DNA from: Beijerinckiaceae bacterium
Lineage (GTDB): Bacteria > Pseudomonadota > Alphaproteobacteria > Rhizobiales > Beijerinckiaceae
DNA: 64,000 nt
NCBI GenBank assembly: GCA_009773635.1
Contig: WSYC01000002.1
Coordinates: 107,905-171,904, forward strand
Reading direction: 5' to 3'
Shown: one piece after another, positions 25,123 to 34,352 of the stretch
Layout of the letters: each line of letters begins with the position of its first letter
Position numbering within the stretch: position 1 is the first letter of the stretch
Translations under genes and position numbers: made by a program
Notes under the pieces: model-generated
Databases searched by the model: none
Seen by the model: the letters and a program-made list of their open reading frames with translations, nothing else
What the model was told of the DNA's origin: nothing

Positions 25123-25842
25123 TCAAGGCTCAGGGGTCTCGGCGACGATCCGAAGGGCGATATCAGCCTGCCGTTCCGCCACCGCCGGGATATCCAGCGG
25201 GCCGCCGCTGCGGAACCAGACGGCGGGATACTGCACGATCGCAAGCAGATCGAAGACGGCGAGGGTGACATCCTGCGCCCGGAACAGGCCGGTGGCGACG
25301 CCCTTCCGCACGACGTCGCGATAAACCTCGTAGATCGCGCGCTGCTGCCGACGCAGGCTTGCCTGCTGCCCGACGCTCAGCATATCGACGAGATAGCGCG
25401 GGCCGTAGAGATGGGCGTTGACGAGCGGGCCGACGGTCGGGTCCGCCAGTTCAAAGGTGACATGCGCGGTAATGAGGTTGCGCATTGCAGTGAGCGGTGC
25501 CGCGCCTGCGCGCTCGACGGCGGCGCTCAGGGCAGCGAGGAGATCGCTCAGGACCGTATCCAGCGCGACGAAGAGCAACTCCTCCTTGGAGCCGAAATAA
25601 TAGTAGAGCGATGCACTCGTGGCTTCGAGTGCGTTGGCGATGTCCTGCATCGTCGTGCGCTCGTAGCCCTTGGCGGCAAACTCACCGATGGCGGCACGCA
25701 TGATGCGCAGACGCTGCGCCGCGCGCTTTTTTTTCACATGGGAACTCGCGGGCTTGCCATTCCCCGCCAGGGCCGTGCCGGCCAGGACCTGTGCGGCCTC
25801 CGGCACCGCCTGTTTTCCGCTGGCGCTGCGCTTGTTGCTCAT
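25123..25842 (-). CDS. TetR-family regulator, last gene of the formamidase operon
   Basis: A 239-aa protein from ATG 25842, 17 bp after the formamidase-like stop. A low-complexity N-terminal about 35 residues precedes the helix-turn-helix (TTMQDIANALEATSASLYYYFG) and a C-terminal domain of the kind seen in fatty-acid and aromatic-CoA TetR regulators (FELADPTVGPLVNAHL). It is probably co-transcribed with the genes it controls. The convergent minisatellite lies just after its stop. Confidence 0.82.
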   Translation of the reverse strand: MSNKRSASGKQAVPEAAQVLAGTALAGNGKPASSHVKKKRAAQRLRIMRAAIGEFAAKGYERTTMQDIANALEATSASLYYYFGSKEELLFVALDTVLSDLLAALSAAVERAGAAPLTAMRNLITAHVTFELADPTVGPLVNAHLYGPRYLVDMLSVGQQASLRRQQRAIYEVYRDVVRKGVATGLFRAQDVTLAVFDLLAIVQYPAVWFRSGGPLDIPAVAERQADIALRIVAETPEP

Positions 25843-25858
25843 CGACGAACTTTCAGGG

Positions 25859-28063
25859 TCAGTCTTCCGGATCGGTCTGTTTCTGGAGGCATTTTCTCGG
25901 CAAGGGTGCCGGATCGAGAAAACGCCTGATGACGTTGCCGGTGATTCGCGCTGCGGCGCCATCACTTCCGGGATCGGCGAGGGAGCCTATCCACGCAATT
26001 GAGCCGACCGCAAACACCGCGCCGCCCGTTTCAGTGACCGTGAGAACGATGTCCGATCGCGCGCGCGCATCCCGGAACGGAGGAACGTAGGAGAGCATTT
26101 CCTCCTTGGTGCGCAGCACATCCGGCGCGTGATCGAAGGAGGAGGCGAGGAGCCATGCCCCGGGGTCGGAACCGAGCGCGAGATCATAACGGTCGATTTC
26201 GAAACCGGCCGCCCCGCCGCCCATCAGGCCACCGGCACCGAAATGCTCCTCACTCACGCCCTCGAAGACGAAGGCCGTCTCGTCGGCACGGGCTTCGTCG
26301 TGCTTGCGGTAGAGCGTTGACCGGCTGAAGCCCTGCGCCGCCATGCCGACCCCGAGCAGGGCTTGTGGTGGCCGGCCGAGGCGGCGCCACAACCCGCCGG
26401 CCTCATCGGTAAAGGCATGGACATATTCTGCCGGCTCGCCGATGAAGGCGCGCGTGCCATCCTCGGCGCGGCGCACCTCGATCGCGCCATCTTCCGCGAC
26501 GGCCGTGCGCCAGTAGATGCCGTTGCCACCGAGATAGAGGAGCCGCCCGCCTTTCGTGAGCCAGCCCGAGAGCGCATCCCACATTCGGGTCGACCAGTAT
26601 TCGGGATGCGAGCCGGTGATCAGCACGCGGACGCCGTTGAGCGCGGCTTCGCCGTCGTGATGCAGGTCGTGATCCGTGAGAAGATCGCAGGCAAGTTCCT
26701 GCCGTTCCAGCCAATCGGTGAAAAGACTGTCGGCGGCAAAGCCCCAGAGACGGAAGTCCGGCCCGATCGAGAGCAGCGGCTTGCGCTCGCCGGTCACCAC
26801 GACCCCGCTGCCATCGGCGAAGCGCTCGTAGAGCGAGCGGCCAAAGCGGCCATTCGCAGCGTCCAGCAGCGCTTCCGCAGGCAGAAGACCGCGCCGGGAG
26901 GGCGGGCCGCGCATCGCCTCCGGTGCGTTGCAATAAGCGAGGTAGGAGAAGGTCGGCGCGAGAAAGGCGAGGCCCTGCTTCGGACTGCCAGCGGCGGAGA
27001 CGAAAAACGGTGCGAAGCCGCGATGGCCTTCGCCATCGGAGAGTTCGAGCGCATAGACTCCGCTCGTGAGCGTTTCCGGCGCGGTGACGCCGAGCGTTTC
27101 CGGCCAGCCGGCATCCAGCATGGCGTCGGCGTTGAACTGCATCGCCGAATAGTGCGCCGGGCGAAGCCGTCGGTCATGCGTTTCGCCGGTCCAGCGGACG
27201 CCCTTCACGGCGGTGAGCGGCTGGTGGATCATCTTTCCGGCAAAGCGCCCCTGAAGCTCGGGCTGAAGGCTCGCGCCCGTCGCGCGGAAGGAAAAGCCGG
27301 CGATGAGCGCCGGGTCCTGCGCCAGCAGGGCTTCGGCCTCGGGGTTGGTCAGGGTTTCCAGGAGATCGTGTAAACCGCCAAAAACCAAGGGTAGATCGAT
27401 CAGACCATCAAACCCGGCGCCGGCCGGGGGTGTGCCGGCGCCGATTGTCAGCTGCCGGACAGGCATCGAGGCGGGCAGCGGCGTGAAGGAACGCGGGAGG
27501 CTCAGGGCTGCCCCTTGCCGGTCCGCCGGCATGCCCGGTGCTACCTGCCGATGCCGGGTGGTGATCTCGCCAGTTGTGCGATCCACCGAGACCGAGAGGA
27601 GATGCCAGTGCTGCTTGGCGAGCGTGATCCCGAGGTCGGTGACGTGCCCGCCGAGGCGAATGAGGGCATTTCCTTCCGGGTCGAGCGCCAGCGCAACCGA
27701 TTCCCGTTCGCCGGTGTGAAGCGCGAGCAGTGTCGCGGCCTGTGTGGTCCGGCGTGGCATCGCGGCCAGCGCGAGGGTGAACCGTTCCGGCAACAGCGTC
27801 TCGCCGAGGTCAACCTCAAGGCGCGAGCCGGGATCGAGAGGTTGACGGGCAAGGTCGAGATGCCCTGCCGGGCCGAAGCCGGCGGGTTCAAGTCGTTCGG
27901 GTGGTCCGACCGGCTCGGGGTTGGTGCAGGCCAGCCGGACGATGCGGATCGCGGCGCGGGTGGCCGGGCCGGCGGAGAGATGGAAGCTGATGCGTTGTCC
28001 CGGTTTTGCAACGAGCGGGACGGCATAGCCGACGAGGTGGGGAGGGAGGGGCATCGGGCACAC
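25859..28063 (-). CDS. N,N-dimethylformamidase large-subunit-like hydrolase
   Basis: A 734-aa protein; the start is GTG 28063 or ATG 28054. The N-terminal about 240 residues look like a jelly-roll/lectin fold (TLLALHTGERESVALALD, then HWHLLSVSVDR). The C-terminal part carries the formamidase hallmarks FLAPTFSYLAYCN, LLTDHDLHHDG, TGSHPEYWS (H486, E488) and YLGGNGIYWR. In Paracoccus DMFase an iron is held by two Tyr and a Glu, with a nearby His. E488 and H486 fit that set, and Y374/Y377 and Y412 are candidate Tyr ligands. The reaction would be hydrolysis of an N-substituted formamide to an amine and formate. No small DmfA1-type subunit is encoded nearby. Confidence 0.78.
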   Translation of the reverse strand: MCPMPLPPHLVGYAVPLVAKPGQRISFHLSAGPATRAAIRIVRLACTNPEPVGPPERLEPAGFGPAGHLDLARQPLDPGSRLEVDLGETLLPERFTLALAAMPRRTTQAATLLALHTGERESVALALDPEGNALIRLGGHVTDLGITLAKQHWHLLSVSVDRTTGEITTRHRQVAPGMPADRQGAALSLPRSFTPLPASMPVRQLTIGAGTPPAGAGFDGLIDLPLVFGGLHDLLETLTNPEAEALLAQDPALIAGFSFRATGASLQPELQGRFAGKMIHQPLTAVKGVRWTGETHDRRLRPAHYSAMQFNADAMLDAGWPETLGVTAPETLTSGVYALELSDGEGHRGFAPFFVSAAGSPKQGLAFLAPTFSYLAYCNAPEAMRGPPSRRGLLPAEALLDAANGRFGRSLYERFADGSGVVVTGERKPLLSIGPDFRLWGFAADSLFTDWLERQELACDLLTDHDLHHDGEAALNGVRVLITGSHPEYWSTRMWDALSGWLTKGGRLLYLGGNGIYWRTAVAEDGAIEVRRAEDGTRAFIGEPAEYVHAFTDEAGGLWRRLGRPPQALLGVGMAAQGFSRSTLYRKHDEARADETAFVFEGVSEEHFGAGGLMGGGAAGFEIDRYDLALGSDPGAWLLASSFDHAPDVLRTKEEMLSYVPPFRDARARSDIVLTVTETGGAVFAVGSIAWIGSLADPGSDGAAARITGNVIRRFLDPAPLPRKCLQKQTDPED

Positions 28064-28687
28064 TCAACCGGGACGACGGGCATAGGCCGGGGCGCCGTCC
28101 CAGGTGCTCACCGACCCGTAGAGCCTGCCGTCGGGCAGGTATTCCGATTGGTATTGCACCGTCCAGGCGGCTTCCGGTCCGGCCTGATCGGCCACGAAAG
28201 CCAGCGTCATGTCGATGCCCGCGGAGACGCCGCCGGAACTCCAGATCCGGCCATCATGGACGTAACGCTCCTCGATGACCTCGACGCCGGCCTCGCGCAG
28301 GCGGGCGAGCACCTTCCAGTTGGTGGTGGCGCGGACGTCCTCGAGAAGTCCTGCCGCGAGCAGGATAAACGTGCCGGAGCAGACGCTCAGCACCGCCTTG
28401 CCCTCCCGTGCGCACTGGCGCACGAACTCGAGCGTCGCCGGGTTCTTCATTTCCTCGAAGGCGGAGAAGCCGCCGGGCACAAGCAGGTAATCGAGCGTTC
28501 CGGCATCGGCATAGGTCAGCCCGGCGCGCGTGATCAGCCCCTTCGCGCAGCGCATCTCGGCGGAAGTCTCGGCGATGGTGACGCATTCGGGCCCGTTGGC
28601 GTAGGTCTGCCACATCGTGGCGATTTCCCACGGGCCGATGAGATCCAGCTCCTCGTAGCCGGGGTACATGAGAAATCCGAAGCGCAT
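28064..28687 (-). CDS. DJ-1/PfpI-family protein, isonitrile-hydratase-like
   Basis: A 207-aa protein whose stop directly abuts the formamidase-like start. Residues 9-20 (PGYEELDLIGPW, D15), the nucleophile elbow VLSVCSGTFILLAAGLL (C103, S104) and ATTNW match isonitrile hydratase InhA, where the catalytic Cys is followed by Thr. Here Thr is replaced by Ser, a mild change. InhA adds water to R-NC to give an N-substituted formamide. ThiJ/araC-type cytoplasmic proteins share the fold, so another amidase-like role is possible. The direct link to a formamidase homologue supports the isonitrile route. Confidence 0.75.
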   Translation of the reverse strand: MRFGFLMYPGYEELDLIGPWEIATMWQTYANGPECVTIAETSAEMRCAKGLITRAGLTYADAGTLDYLLVPGGFSAFEEMKNPATLEFVRQCAREGKAVLSVCSGTFILLAAGLLEDVRATTNWKVLARLREAGVEVIEERYVHDGRIWSSGGVSAGIDMTLAFVADQAGPEAAWTVQYQSEYLPDGRLYGSVSTWDGAPAYARRPG

Positions 28688-28717
28688 GGTGGTTCTCCCG
28701 GAAAGATGAGCGAGCGG

Positions 28718-29233
28718 TCAGGCGGCGATCCGCGCATCGAGTTTGGCGCGCGGTTTTGCGGTGTCGGTCACGAGCAGCCATTCGGCGACAAGGGCGGGCT
28801 TGTCCTCACCCTCGATCTCGACGGTGACGGCGTAGGTCGCCTGATAGCGGCAGGGCTGGCGGGCGGCGATGTCCTGCAGGGTAAAATGCCCGCGCACGCG
28901 GCTGCCGACCCGGACCGGAGAGACAATTCTCAGCCGGTTGAAGCCGTAGTTGAAGGTCGCGACCTCGTCATGCGGCCGGATGTGGCACTCGTTGAGCATC
29001 ACCGTCAGCAGCGATACCGTAAGAAAGCCGAAGCTGATCGGCGTACCGAGCGGGCTATGGGCATGACACCATTCGGGATCGACATGCATCTTGTCCCAAT
29101 CCTTGGTGACGCGGCCGAAGCCGTTGATCATCTCCTGGTCGATGGTGTGCCAGGAGGAGATGCCGACCTCGCGGCCGATCCAGCGGGCAGGATCGGCATC
29201 ATCGTAAAGGCAAAGGGGCTGTAACGGAGGCAT
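28718..29233 (-). CDS. MaoC-like dehydratase (hot-dog fold)
   Basis: A 171-aa protein. The hydratase-2 motif region includes FGRVTKDWDKMHVDPEWCHA and SPLGTPISFGFLTVSLL, with the usual D-x(4,5)-H catalytic pair (D and H in DWDKMHVD). It resembles the NodN/MaoC group that hydrates enoyl-CoA thioesters. It lies between the acyl-CoA ligase and the isonitrile-hydratase-like gene in the same orientation, so it probably acts on the ligase product. Confidence 0.83.
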   Translation of the reverse strand: MPPLQPLCLYDDADPARWIGREVGISSWHTIDQEMINGFGRVTKDWDKMHVDPEWCHAHSPLGTPISFGFLTVSLLTVMLNECHIRPHDEVATFNYGFNRLRIVSPVRVGSRVRGHFTLQDIAARQPCRYQATYAVTVEIEGEDKPALVAEWLLVTDTAKPRAKLDARIAA

Positions 29234-29275
29234 GGCCGGAATTTCCTGTTGGTTCGTTCAGTCGAGGATGGGCAG

Positions 29276-30823
29276 TCAGTCAAGAATGGGCAGTCCCGGC
29301 GCGAGAGCCCGGATATGTGTCCGGTCGATCTTGCCGTTCGGCAGGCGCGGGAGGGTTTGAAGGCGGCGGAAAGACCGTGGCGTCTTGTAGTTGGCGAGCG
29401 CGCGGGCGCACCAAAGCTTCAGCGCCTCGGCTTGAACCTCGGTGCCGGGGCGGAGCGAGAGAACGGCGTGCGCCGCCTCGCCGAATTTCGGATCAGCGAG
29501 CCCGACGACAACCACGGCCTCGATCGCGGGATGGGTTTCAAGCGCCATCTCGATCTCGCGCGGATAGAGGTTGTAGCCGCCCGATTTGATCATCTCCGTG
29601 AGGCGGCCCTTGATCTCGACGAGGCCATCGGCGCGCCGAAGCGCGAGATCACCGGTCCTGAGCCAGCCGTCAGAGGTGAAGGCCGCGGCAGTGGCCGCGG
29701 GATCGTTCCAGTAGCCGCGCATCACGCAATCGCCATGCGCCTGCACCTCGCCGATCTCGCCGGTGGCGCAAGGCCGGTTTTCGGCATCCGCGATACGGAC
29801 CTCGAAACGCGGATCGAAGCGGCCGATCGTCGTCGAGAGGGTCTCGTCATCGGAATCATGGTCCGCGAAAGCGAGGGTGCTCATCACCTCGGTCTGGCCG
29901 TATTCGACATAGATGCGCGCGCCGGTTTTCCTCAGCGCGGCCAGAACCGGGCGGGGAAGCGCGCCGCCGCCGGCGCAGATCGCCCGGAGCGAGGACAGAT
30001 CGCGCAACGGAAAACTCGGTTCGGCCACGACCATCTGGAACATCGCCGGCACTTGCAGCCAGGCGTTGATCTTCTCGGTTTCGATCAGGTCCAGCGCCCC
30101 GGCAGGGTCGAATTTTTCCTGAAATATCAACGCGCCACCGCCGACAAGCGGGCCATAGGTGAGGTTGAGGATACAGCCGACATGGTTGATCGGCAGGTTG
30201 CTCAGCATGCGCTGGTCGGGCACCGCGAGGTGTTCCCACTGCGAGATCGCCGACTGGATCAGGCCGGAATGGTGCAGCGTCGCGCCCTTCGGCTTGCCGG
30301 TGGTGCCGGAGGTGAAGACGATCACCGCGGCATCCTCCGGCGTGCGGGGGACGGTGCCCGCCGGGATGCCTTGCGGGGCGGCGGGAAGATCGTCGGGGCC
30401 TGAGAACGGTGTGGCCGGGCAGGAAACGCCGGCGAGCGGCAAGGCTTCCTCCAGCGCGCTCTCCGGGTCGAGCCCGAGGGCGGATCGCAGCACGAAGATC
30501 CGGCTTGGCCCGGTCAGGTCGATCGCATGGGCGAGTTCTGCGGGCACATGCCGCGGATTGAGCCCGACATAGATCGCACCCGCCCGCAGGATGGCGTTGA
30601 GCAGCACGAGGTATTCGATCCGGGGCGTCGACAGCACCGCGACCCGGTCCCCGGGGCGGATGCCGTCACGCCGCAATGCAGCCGCGACTTTAGCCACACG
30701 GGTTTCCAGCTCGGCATAGTCGAGGCGGCGCCGGCCATGCACGGCGGCGAGCGCCTTCGGACGGGCCGCAGCGTGATGCGCCACATAGCTATCGAGCGTT
30801 GTCAGGACAGGAATGCTGCTCAT
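29276..30823 (-). CDS. AMP-dependent acyl-CoA ligase, first gene of the formamidase operon
   Basis: A 515-aa ANL enzyme from ATG 30823. It has the phosphate loop FTSGTTGKPKGATLHHSG, the Y-G-Q-T-E motif VEYGQTEV, the hinge GDLALRRADGLVEIKGR, MIKSGGYNLYPREIE and a C-terminal LPNGKIDRT with the catalytic Lys. It is similar in layout to fatty-acid and benzoate-type CoA ligases; the substrate is unknown. It leads the operon 30823-25123 and is divergent from a Liv-type importer, so its substrate may be imported by that system. Confidence 0.86.
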   Translation of the reverse strand: MSSIPVLTTLDSYVAHHAAARPKALAAVHGRRRLDYAELETRVAKVAAALRRDGIRPGDRVAVLSTPRIEYLVLLNAILRAGAIYVGLNPRHVPAELAHAIDLTGPSRIFVLRSALGLDPESALEEALPLAGVSCPATPFSGPDDLPAAPQGIPAGTVPRTPEDAAVIVFTSGTTGKPKGATLHHSGLIQSAISQWEHLAVPDQRMLSNLPINHVGCILNLTYGPLVGGGALIFQEKFDPAGALDLIETEKINAWLQVPAMFQMVVAEPSFPLRDLSSLRAICAGGGALPRPVLAALRKTGARIYVEYGQTEVMSTLAFADHDSDDETLSTTIGRFDPRFEVRIADAENRPCATGEIGEVQAHGDCVMRGYWNDPAATAAAFTSDGWLRTGDLALRRADGLVEIKGRLTEMIKSGGYNLYPREIEMALETHPAIEAVVVVGLADPKFGEAAHAVLSLRPGTEVQAEALKLWCARALANYKTPRSFRRLQTLPRLPNGKIDRTHIRALAPGLPILD

Positions 30824-30938
30824 GGCAAAAGCGATAACACGGAAAAAATCTAACAATCAATAAAATTTCTATTGACGATAAAAATTTCTGACCTAGCCTT
30901 TGCCAAGCCATAGGGCCGGATCAACGCGGGGGTGCGCC
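30824..30938. promoter_or_regulatory. AT-rich divergent promoter region
   Basis: This 115-bp region separates the ligase operon from the Liv importer. AAAATTTCT occurs twice, 19 bp apart (30862 and 30881), and TTGACG (30872-30877) with TAGCCT (30894-30899) could be a plus-strand promoter with a 16-bp spacer. The repeat may be a regulator site. Confidence 0.4.
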
Positions 30939-32198
30939 ATGACCAGAAAATTCGATCGTCGTCACGTTCTGGCCGGGCTGGGGGGCAGCCTTGCCTTGCC
31001 TGCGCTGGGCGCTCGCGGATGGGCGCAGAGCCCTTCTGTCAAGATTGCCCAGCTTGAAATTCTCTCCGGCGGTTTTGCGCTTCTGGGCGAATCCAATGCG
31101 CGGGCGGTGGAGATCGGTGTCGAGGAATTCAACGCCCGGCCCGGACAGGCGGTGAAGCTTGAGGTCCAGCTTTTCGATTCCAAAGGCTCGGCGCAGGAGG
31201 CGCAGACGATTTTCAGTCAGGTCGCCGATCAGGGGGTGCGCTATGTCACCGGCGGGGGAACCTCGGCTGTTGTCGGCTCGCTGATCGACGCGATCGGGCG
31301 CTACAACGAGCGTAATCCGGGCAAGGAGATCCTCTACCTCAACCATCAGGCGATCGACCCGGATTTCACCAATGCGCGGTGCAGCTACTGGCATTTCCGC
31401 TTCGATCCGCATGTCCTGATGCGCATGGATGCGCTGACGACCTTCCTCGCGGTCGACAAGTCGGTGAAGCAGGTCTTCCTGATCAATCAGGACTATGCCT
31501 TCGGCCATCAGGTGCAGAACGGAGCCAAGGAACAACTGGCCACGAAGCGGCGTGACATCAAAATTGTCGGCGAGGAACTCCACCCGATCGGCCGGGTGAA
31601 GGATTTCTCGCCGTTTGTCGCCAAGATCAAGGCTTCCGGCGCCGATACGATCATTACCGGCAACTTCGGCTCCGATCTCGTGCTGCTGATCCGCGCCGCG
31701 AATGATGCCGGGCTCGACGTGAAGTTCTACACCTACTACGCCAATGCCCTCGGTGCGCCGACAGCACTCGGCGAGGCGGGGGTGGGGCGCACGCGCCTCG
31801 TGACCGGCATGGATCTCAATGCGCTCAACCCGCGCATGCAGTGGATTCACAAGCGCTTGAGGGAGAAATACCCCAAGATCGAGCTGTTCCATGCGGCCTA
31901 TTTCGACATGATCGACATGCTCGGCGCGGCCTTCCGCAAAGCCGGATCGACCGACCCACGGGCGGTTGCCAAGGCGCTCGAAGGGCTGACGATCGAAGGT
32001 ATTTCCGGCGAGATCACCATGCGTGCGGAGGATCACCAGATGCTGGCGCCGCTCTTCGTGCAGACTTTCGGCGCTGCCGATGGTGTCGCGATCAAGAAGG
32101 GGATCGAGGGCACGAATTTCGGCTTCAGGACCGAAGGCCGGTTCAAGGCGTCGGAAACAATCCAGCCGCACAGCTGCGTCATGAAGCGTCCGGGCTGA
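30939..32198 (+). CDS. Branched-chain-amino-acid-type ABC substrate-binding protein
   Basis: A 419-aa periplasmic receptor from ATG 30939. The N-terminus DRRHVLAGLGGSLALPALG is a twin-arginine-like signal cut near WAQ. The mature protein has the type I periplasmic-binding fold of LivK/AmiC (VKIAQLEILSGGFALLGESN, then DSKGSAQEAQTIFSQ). In this family ligands range from amino acids to amides, urea and aromatic acids. It heads the operon with two permeases and two ATPases. Nearby formamidase-like and ligase genes suggest an amide or aromatic acid ligand. Confidence 0.87.
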   Translation: MTRKFDRRHVLAGLGGSLALPALGARGWAQSPSVKIAQLEILSGGFALLGESNARAVEIGVEEFNARPGQAVKLEVQLFDSKGSAQEAQTIFSQVADQGVRYVTGGGTSAVVGSLIDAIGRYNERNPGKEILYLNHQAIDPDFTNARCSYWHFRFDPHVLMRMDALTTFLAVDKSVKQVFLINQDYAFGHQVQNGAKEQLATKRRDIKIVGEELHPIGRVKDFSPFVAKIKASGADTIITGNFGSDLVLLIRAANDAGLDVKFYTYYANALGAPTALGEAGVGRTRLVTGMDLNALNPRMQWIHKRLREKYPKIELFHAAYFDMIDMLGAAFRKAGSTDPRAVAKALEGLTIEGISGEITMRAEDHQMLAPLFVQTFGAADGVAIKKGIEGTNFGFRTEGRFKASETIQPHSCVMKRPG

Positions 32199-32207
32199 CG
32201 TCATCCG

Positions 32208-33146
32208 ATGGATTTCATCTTCCCTGCCGCCCTCAACGCGATCTCCTACGGCCTGTTGCTGTTCATGCTGGCCGCAGGGCTGACGCTGGTGTTCAGCCTG
32301 ATGGGGGTGATGAATTTCGCGCATGCCTCGCTCTACATGCTCGGCGCCTATTTCGCCTATTCCATCGCGAGGCAGGCCGGGTTCTGGGTTGGCCTCGTGG
32401 CGGCACCGCTGCTCGTGGCCGGCCTCGGCATGCTGATCGAGCGCCATGTGCTGCGGCATCTCCATGCGCGCGGGCATATCCCGGAACTGCTGTTCACGTT
32501 CGGGCTCGTCCTCGTCATCGAGGAGATCGTGAAGCTCGTCTGGGGGCTCGGGGCGGTCGATTACCGCGTGCCGCCGGAATTGCGGGGCACGCTGTTCGAG
32601 GCGTTCGGCACCCGGTTTCCGATGCACAAGGGTTTCGTGATCCTCGTCGCGCTGGCTTCGCTCGGCGCGATCTGGTGGCTGATCGCCCGGACACGCACCG
32701 GGCTTGTCGTCCGTGCGGCGCTGGCCAACCCGGCGATGGTGGAAAGCCTCGGGCACGATGTCGGGCGGATTTTCACACTGGTTTTCGGCTTGGGAGCAGG
32801 GCTCGCCGGGATTGCAGGTGCGGTCGGCGGGGCTGTTCTCGTCACGGAGCCGGCGATGGCGGCGCATCTTGGCACGATCATTTTCGTGATTGTCGTCGTC
32901 GGGGGGCTGGGGTCGATCAAGGGTGCTTTCATTGCCTCGCTGTTGATCGGCGGGCTGGAAAGCGTGCTCATCGCAATCGACGTGCGTCTTTCCGACCTGC
33001 TGATGCCGTTGAAGGGACTGTCGTCCGGCCTTGATGCGGTCCTCGCGCTCAAGGCGTCGCAGCTTGCGCCGATCCTGCCGTATCTCCTGATGGTGGCGGT
33101 GCTGGTTTTCCGCCCGCGCGGATTGTTCGGCGAGCGGGAGGTGTAG
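32208..33146 (+). CDS. livH: Liv-type ABC permease, LivH family
   Basis: A 312-aa inner-membrane protein with eight or more hydrophobic segments. It has the family N-terminus (LNAISYGLLLFMLAAGLTLV and MGVMNFAHASLYMLGAYFAY) and the late VVGGLGSIKGAFIASLLIGG. It pairs with the LivM protein encoded 3 bp downstream to form the import channel. The substrate is set by the binding protein, so the symbol names the family only. Confidence 0.9.
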   Translation: MDFIFPAALNAISYGLLLFMLAAGLTLVFSLMGVMNFAHASLYMLGAYFAYSIARQAGFWVGLVAAPLLVAGLGMLIERHVLRHLHARGHIPELLFTFGLVLVIEEIVKLVWGLGAVDYRVPPELRGTLFEAFGTRFPMHKGFVILVALASLGAIWWLIARTRTGLVVRAALANPAMVESLGHDVGRIFTLVFGLGAGLAGIAGAVGGAVLVTEPAMAAHLGTIIFVIVVVGGLGSIKGAFIASLLIGGLESVLIAIDVRLSDLLMPLKGLSSGLDAVLALKASQLAPILPYLLMVAVLVFRPRGLFGEREV

Positions 33147-33149
33147 CCG

Positions 33150-34352
33150 ATGATGCGCCTTCAATTGCCCCGGGCCGGACGGAGCGGATATGGCGCACCC
33201 GCAGTTGGTGCCGGGCTCGCGCTGCTGGTGTTGCTGCCGCTTTTCGGCGCCTCGCGCTACTGGCTCGTGCTCGGCATGCAGGTCTGGGTGCTGGCGGCCT
33301 ACGCCTATTCCTATCAGCTCCTGTTCGGACGTGCCGGCATGCTCTCGTTCGGGCATGCGGTCTACTTCGGGCTCGGCGCCTTCGCGGCGGCGCATGCGCT
33401 CAACAGCCGTGCTCTCGCGGCAATGGGACTTCCGGTGGAGATGATCCCTTTGATCGGGATGCTGGCCGGGCTCGGCGCGGCCGTCGTTTTCGGGTTTCCC
33501 TCGACACGGCGCGCCGGAACCCCCTTCGCGATGGTCACACTGGGGATCGGCGAGCTGGTCGCAGCGTGTTTCCTGATGTTCCCCGGTTTTTTTGGCGGTG
33601 AAGCGGGAATTTCCACCAACCGTGCCGCGCTTGGAGGCTGGGTGGCAGCGAACTATGGTGCGGCCGACCGTGCCTATGTCCTGATCGCGCTTTGGGCGCT
33701 GGCGCTCGGCGCGATGGCGCTCTGGATCGCGCGGACTCCGCTCGGACTTCTGGCGCGGGCAACGCGGGACAACGCCGCGCGGCTTGCCTTCTGCGGAATC
33801 GAACCCTCCGCTGTCCGTTTCCGGCTGATGTTGGTGGCCGGCGCGCTGGCCGGCGCTGCCGGTGCGCTGTCCACGCTCCTCAATGAAATTGTCTCGGTCG
33901 AGAGCGTCAGCCTTGCGATGTCGGCAAATGTCCTGCTGATGACGGTGGTCGGCGGCCCGGCCCATGCCTTTGGCCCGCTGCTGGGCGCGCTCACGCTGAC
34001 GCTGATGCAGAGCGTGCTCTCGCGCTTCACCCATGCCTGGGTGTTCTACTACGGGCTGATGTTTATCCTGACCGTGCTGTTCGCGCCGAACGGGTTGACC
34101 GGGATAGTCAGCGATGTGCTGCGCAATGCCCGCCAGCTCGGGGCAGGCGGCATGGCCAGGCGCTATGGCGCCCCGGTCGCTGCCGCGCTGCTGGCGGGGC
34201 TTCTGGCGATCGGGACGATCGAAATCGCCTTCTTCCGTGACGAGGGCATCGGTGCCGCGCGGGTTTTCCCGGCGTGGGGCGCTGCGGGCCTCTCGCTGGG
34301 CTGCCTTGCCGCGCTTCTCTGGCTCCGGCGATCCCTGCGGGGGCTGGCATGA
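33150..34352 (+). CDS. livM: Liv-type ABC permease, LivM family
   Basis: A 400-aa permease from ATG 33150 behind GGGAGG. The core matches LivM (YQLLFGRAGMLSFGHAVYFG and ATRDNAARLAFCGI). At about 70 residues beyond the core it is longer than usual and carries extra hydrophobic segments at the C-terminus (GAPVAAALLAGLLAIGTIEI and AGLSLGCLAALLWL). The stop overlaps the ATPase start (ATGA). Confidence 0.88.
   Translation: MMRLQLPRAGRSGYGAPAVGAGLALLVLLPLFGASRYWLVLGMQVWVLAAYAYSYQLLFGRAGMLSFGHAVYFGLGAFAAAHALNSRALAAMGLPVEMIPLIGMLAGLGAAVVFGFPSTRRAGTPFAMVTLGIGELVAACFLMFPGFFGGEAGISTNRAALGGWVAANYGAADRAYVLIALWALALGAMALWIARTPLGLLARATRDNAARLAFCGIEPSAVRFRLMLVAGALAGAAGALSTLLNEIVSVESVSLAMSANVLLMTVVGGPAHAFGPLLGALTLTLMQSVLSRFTHAWVFYYGLMFILTVLFAPNGLTGIVSDVLRNARQLGAGGMARRYGAPVAAALLAGLLAIGTIEIAFFRDEGIGAARVFPAWGAAGLSLGCLAALLWLRRSLRGLA

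Noticed and set aside
30921..34034. A 1037-codon open frame on the minus strand
   Set aside because: It is antisense to the livK, livH and livM genes, which have clear motifs and ribosome sites. The composition (many Arg, Gln, His, Asp and Glu) is that of a shadow frame in G+C-rich DNA.
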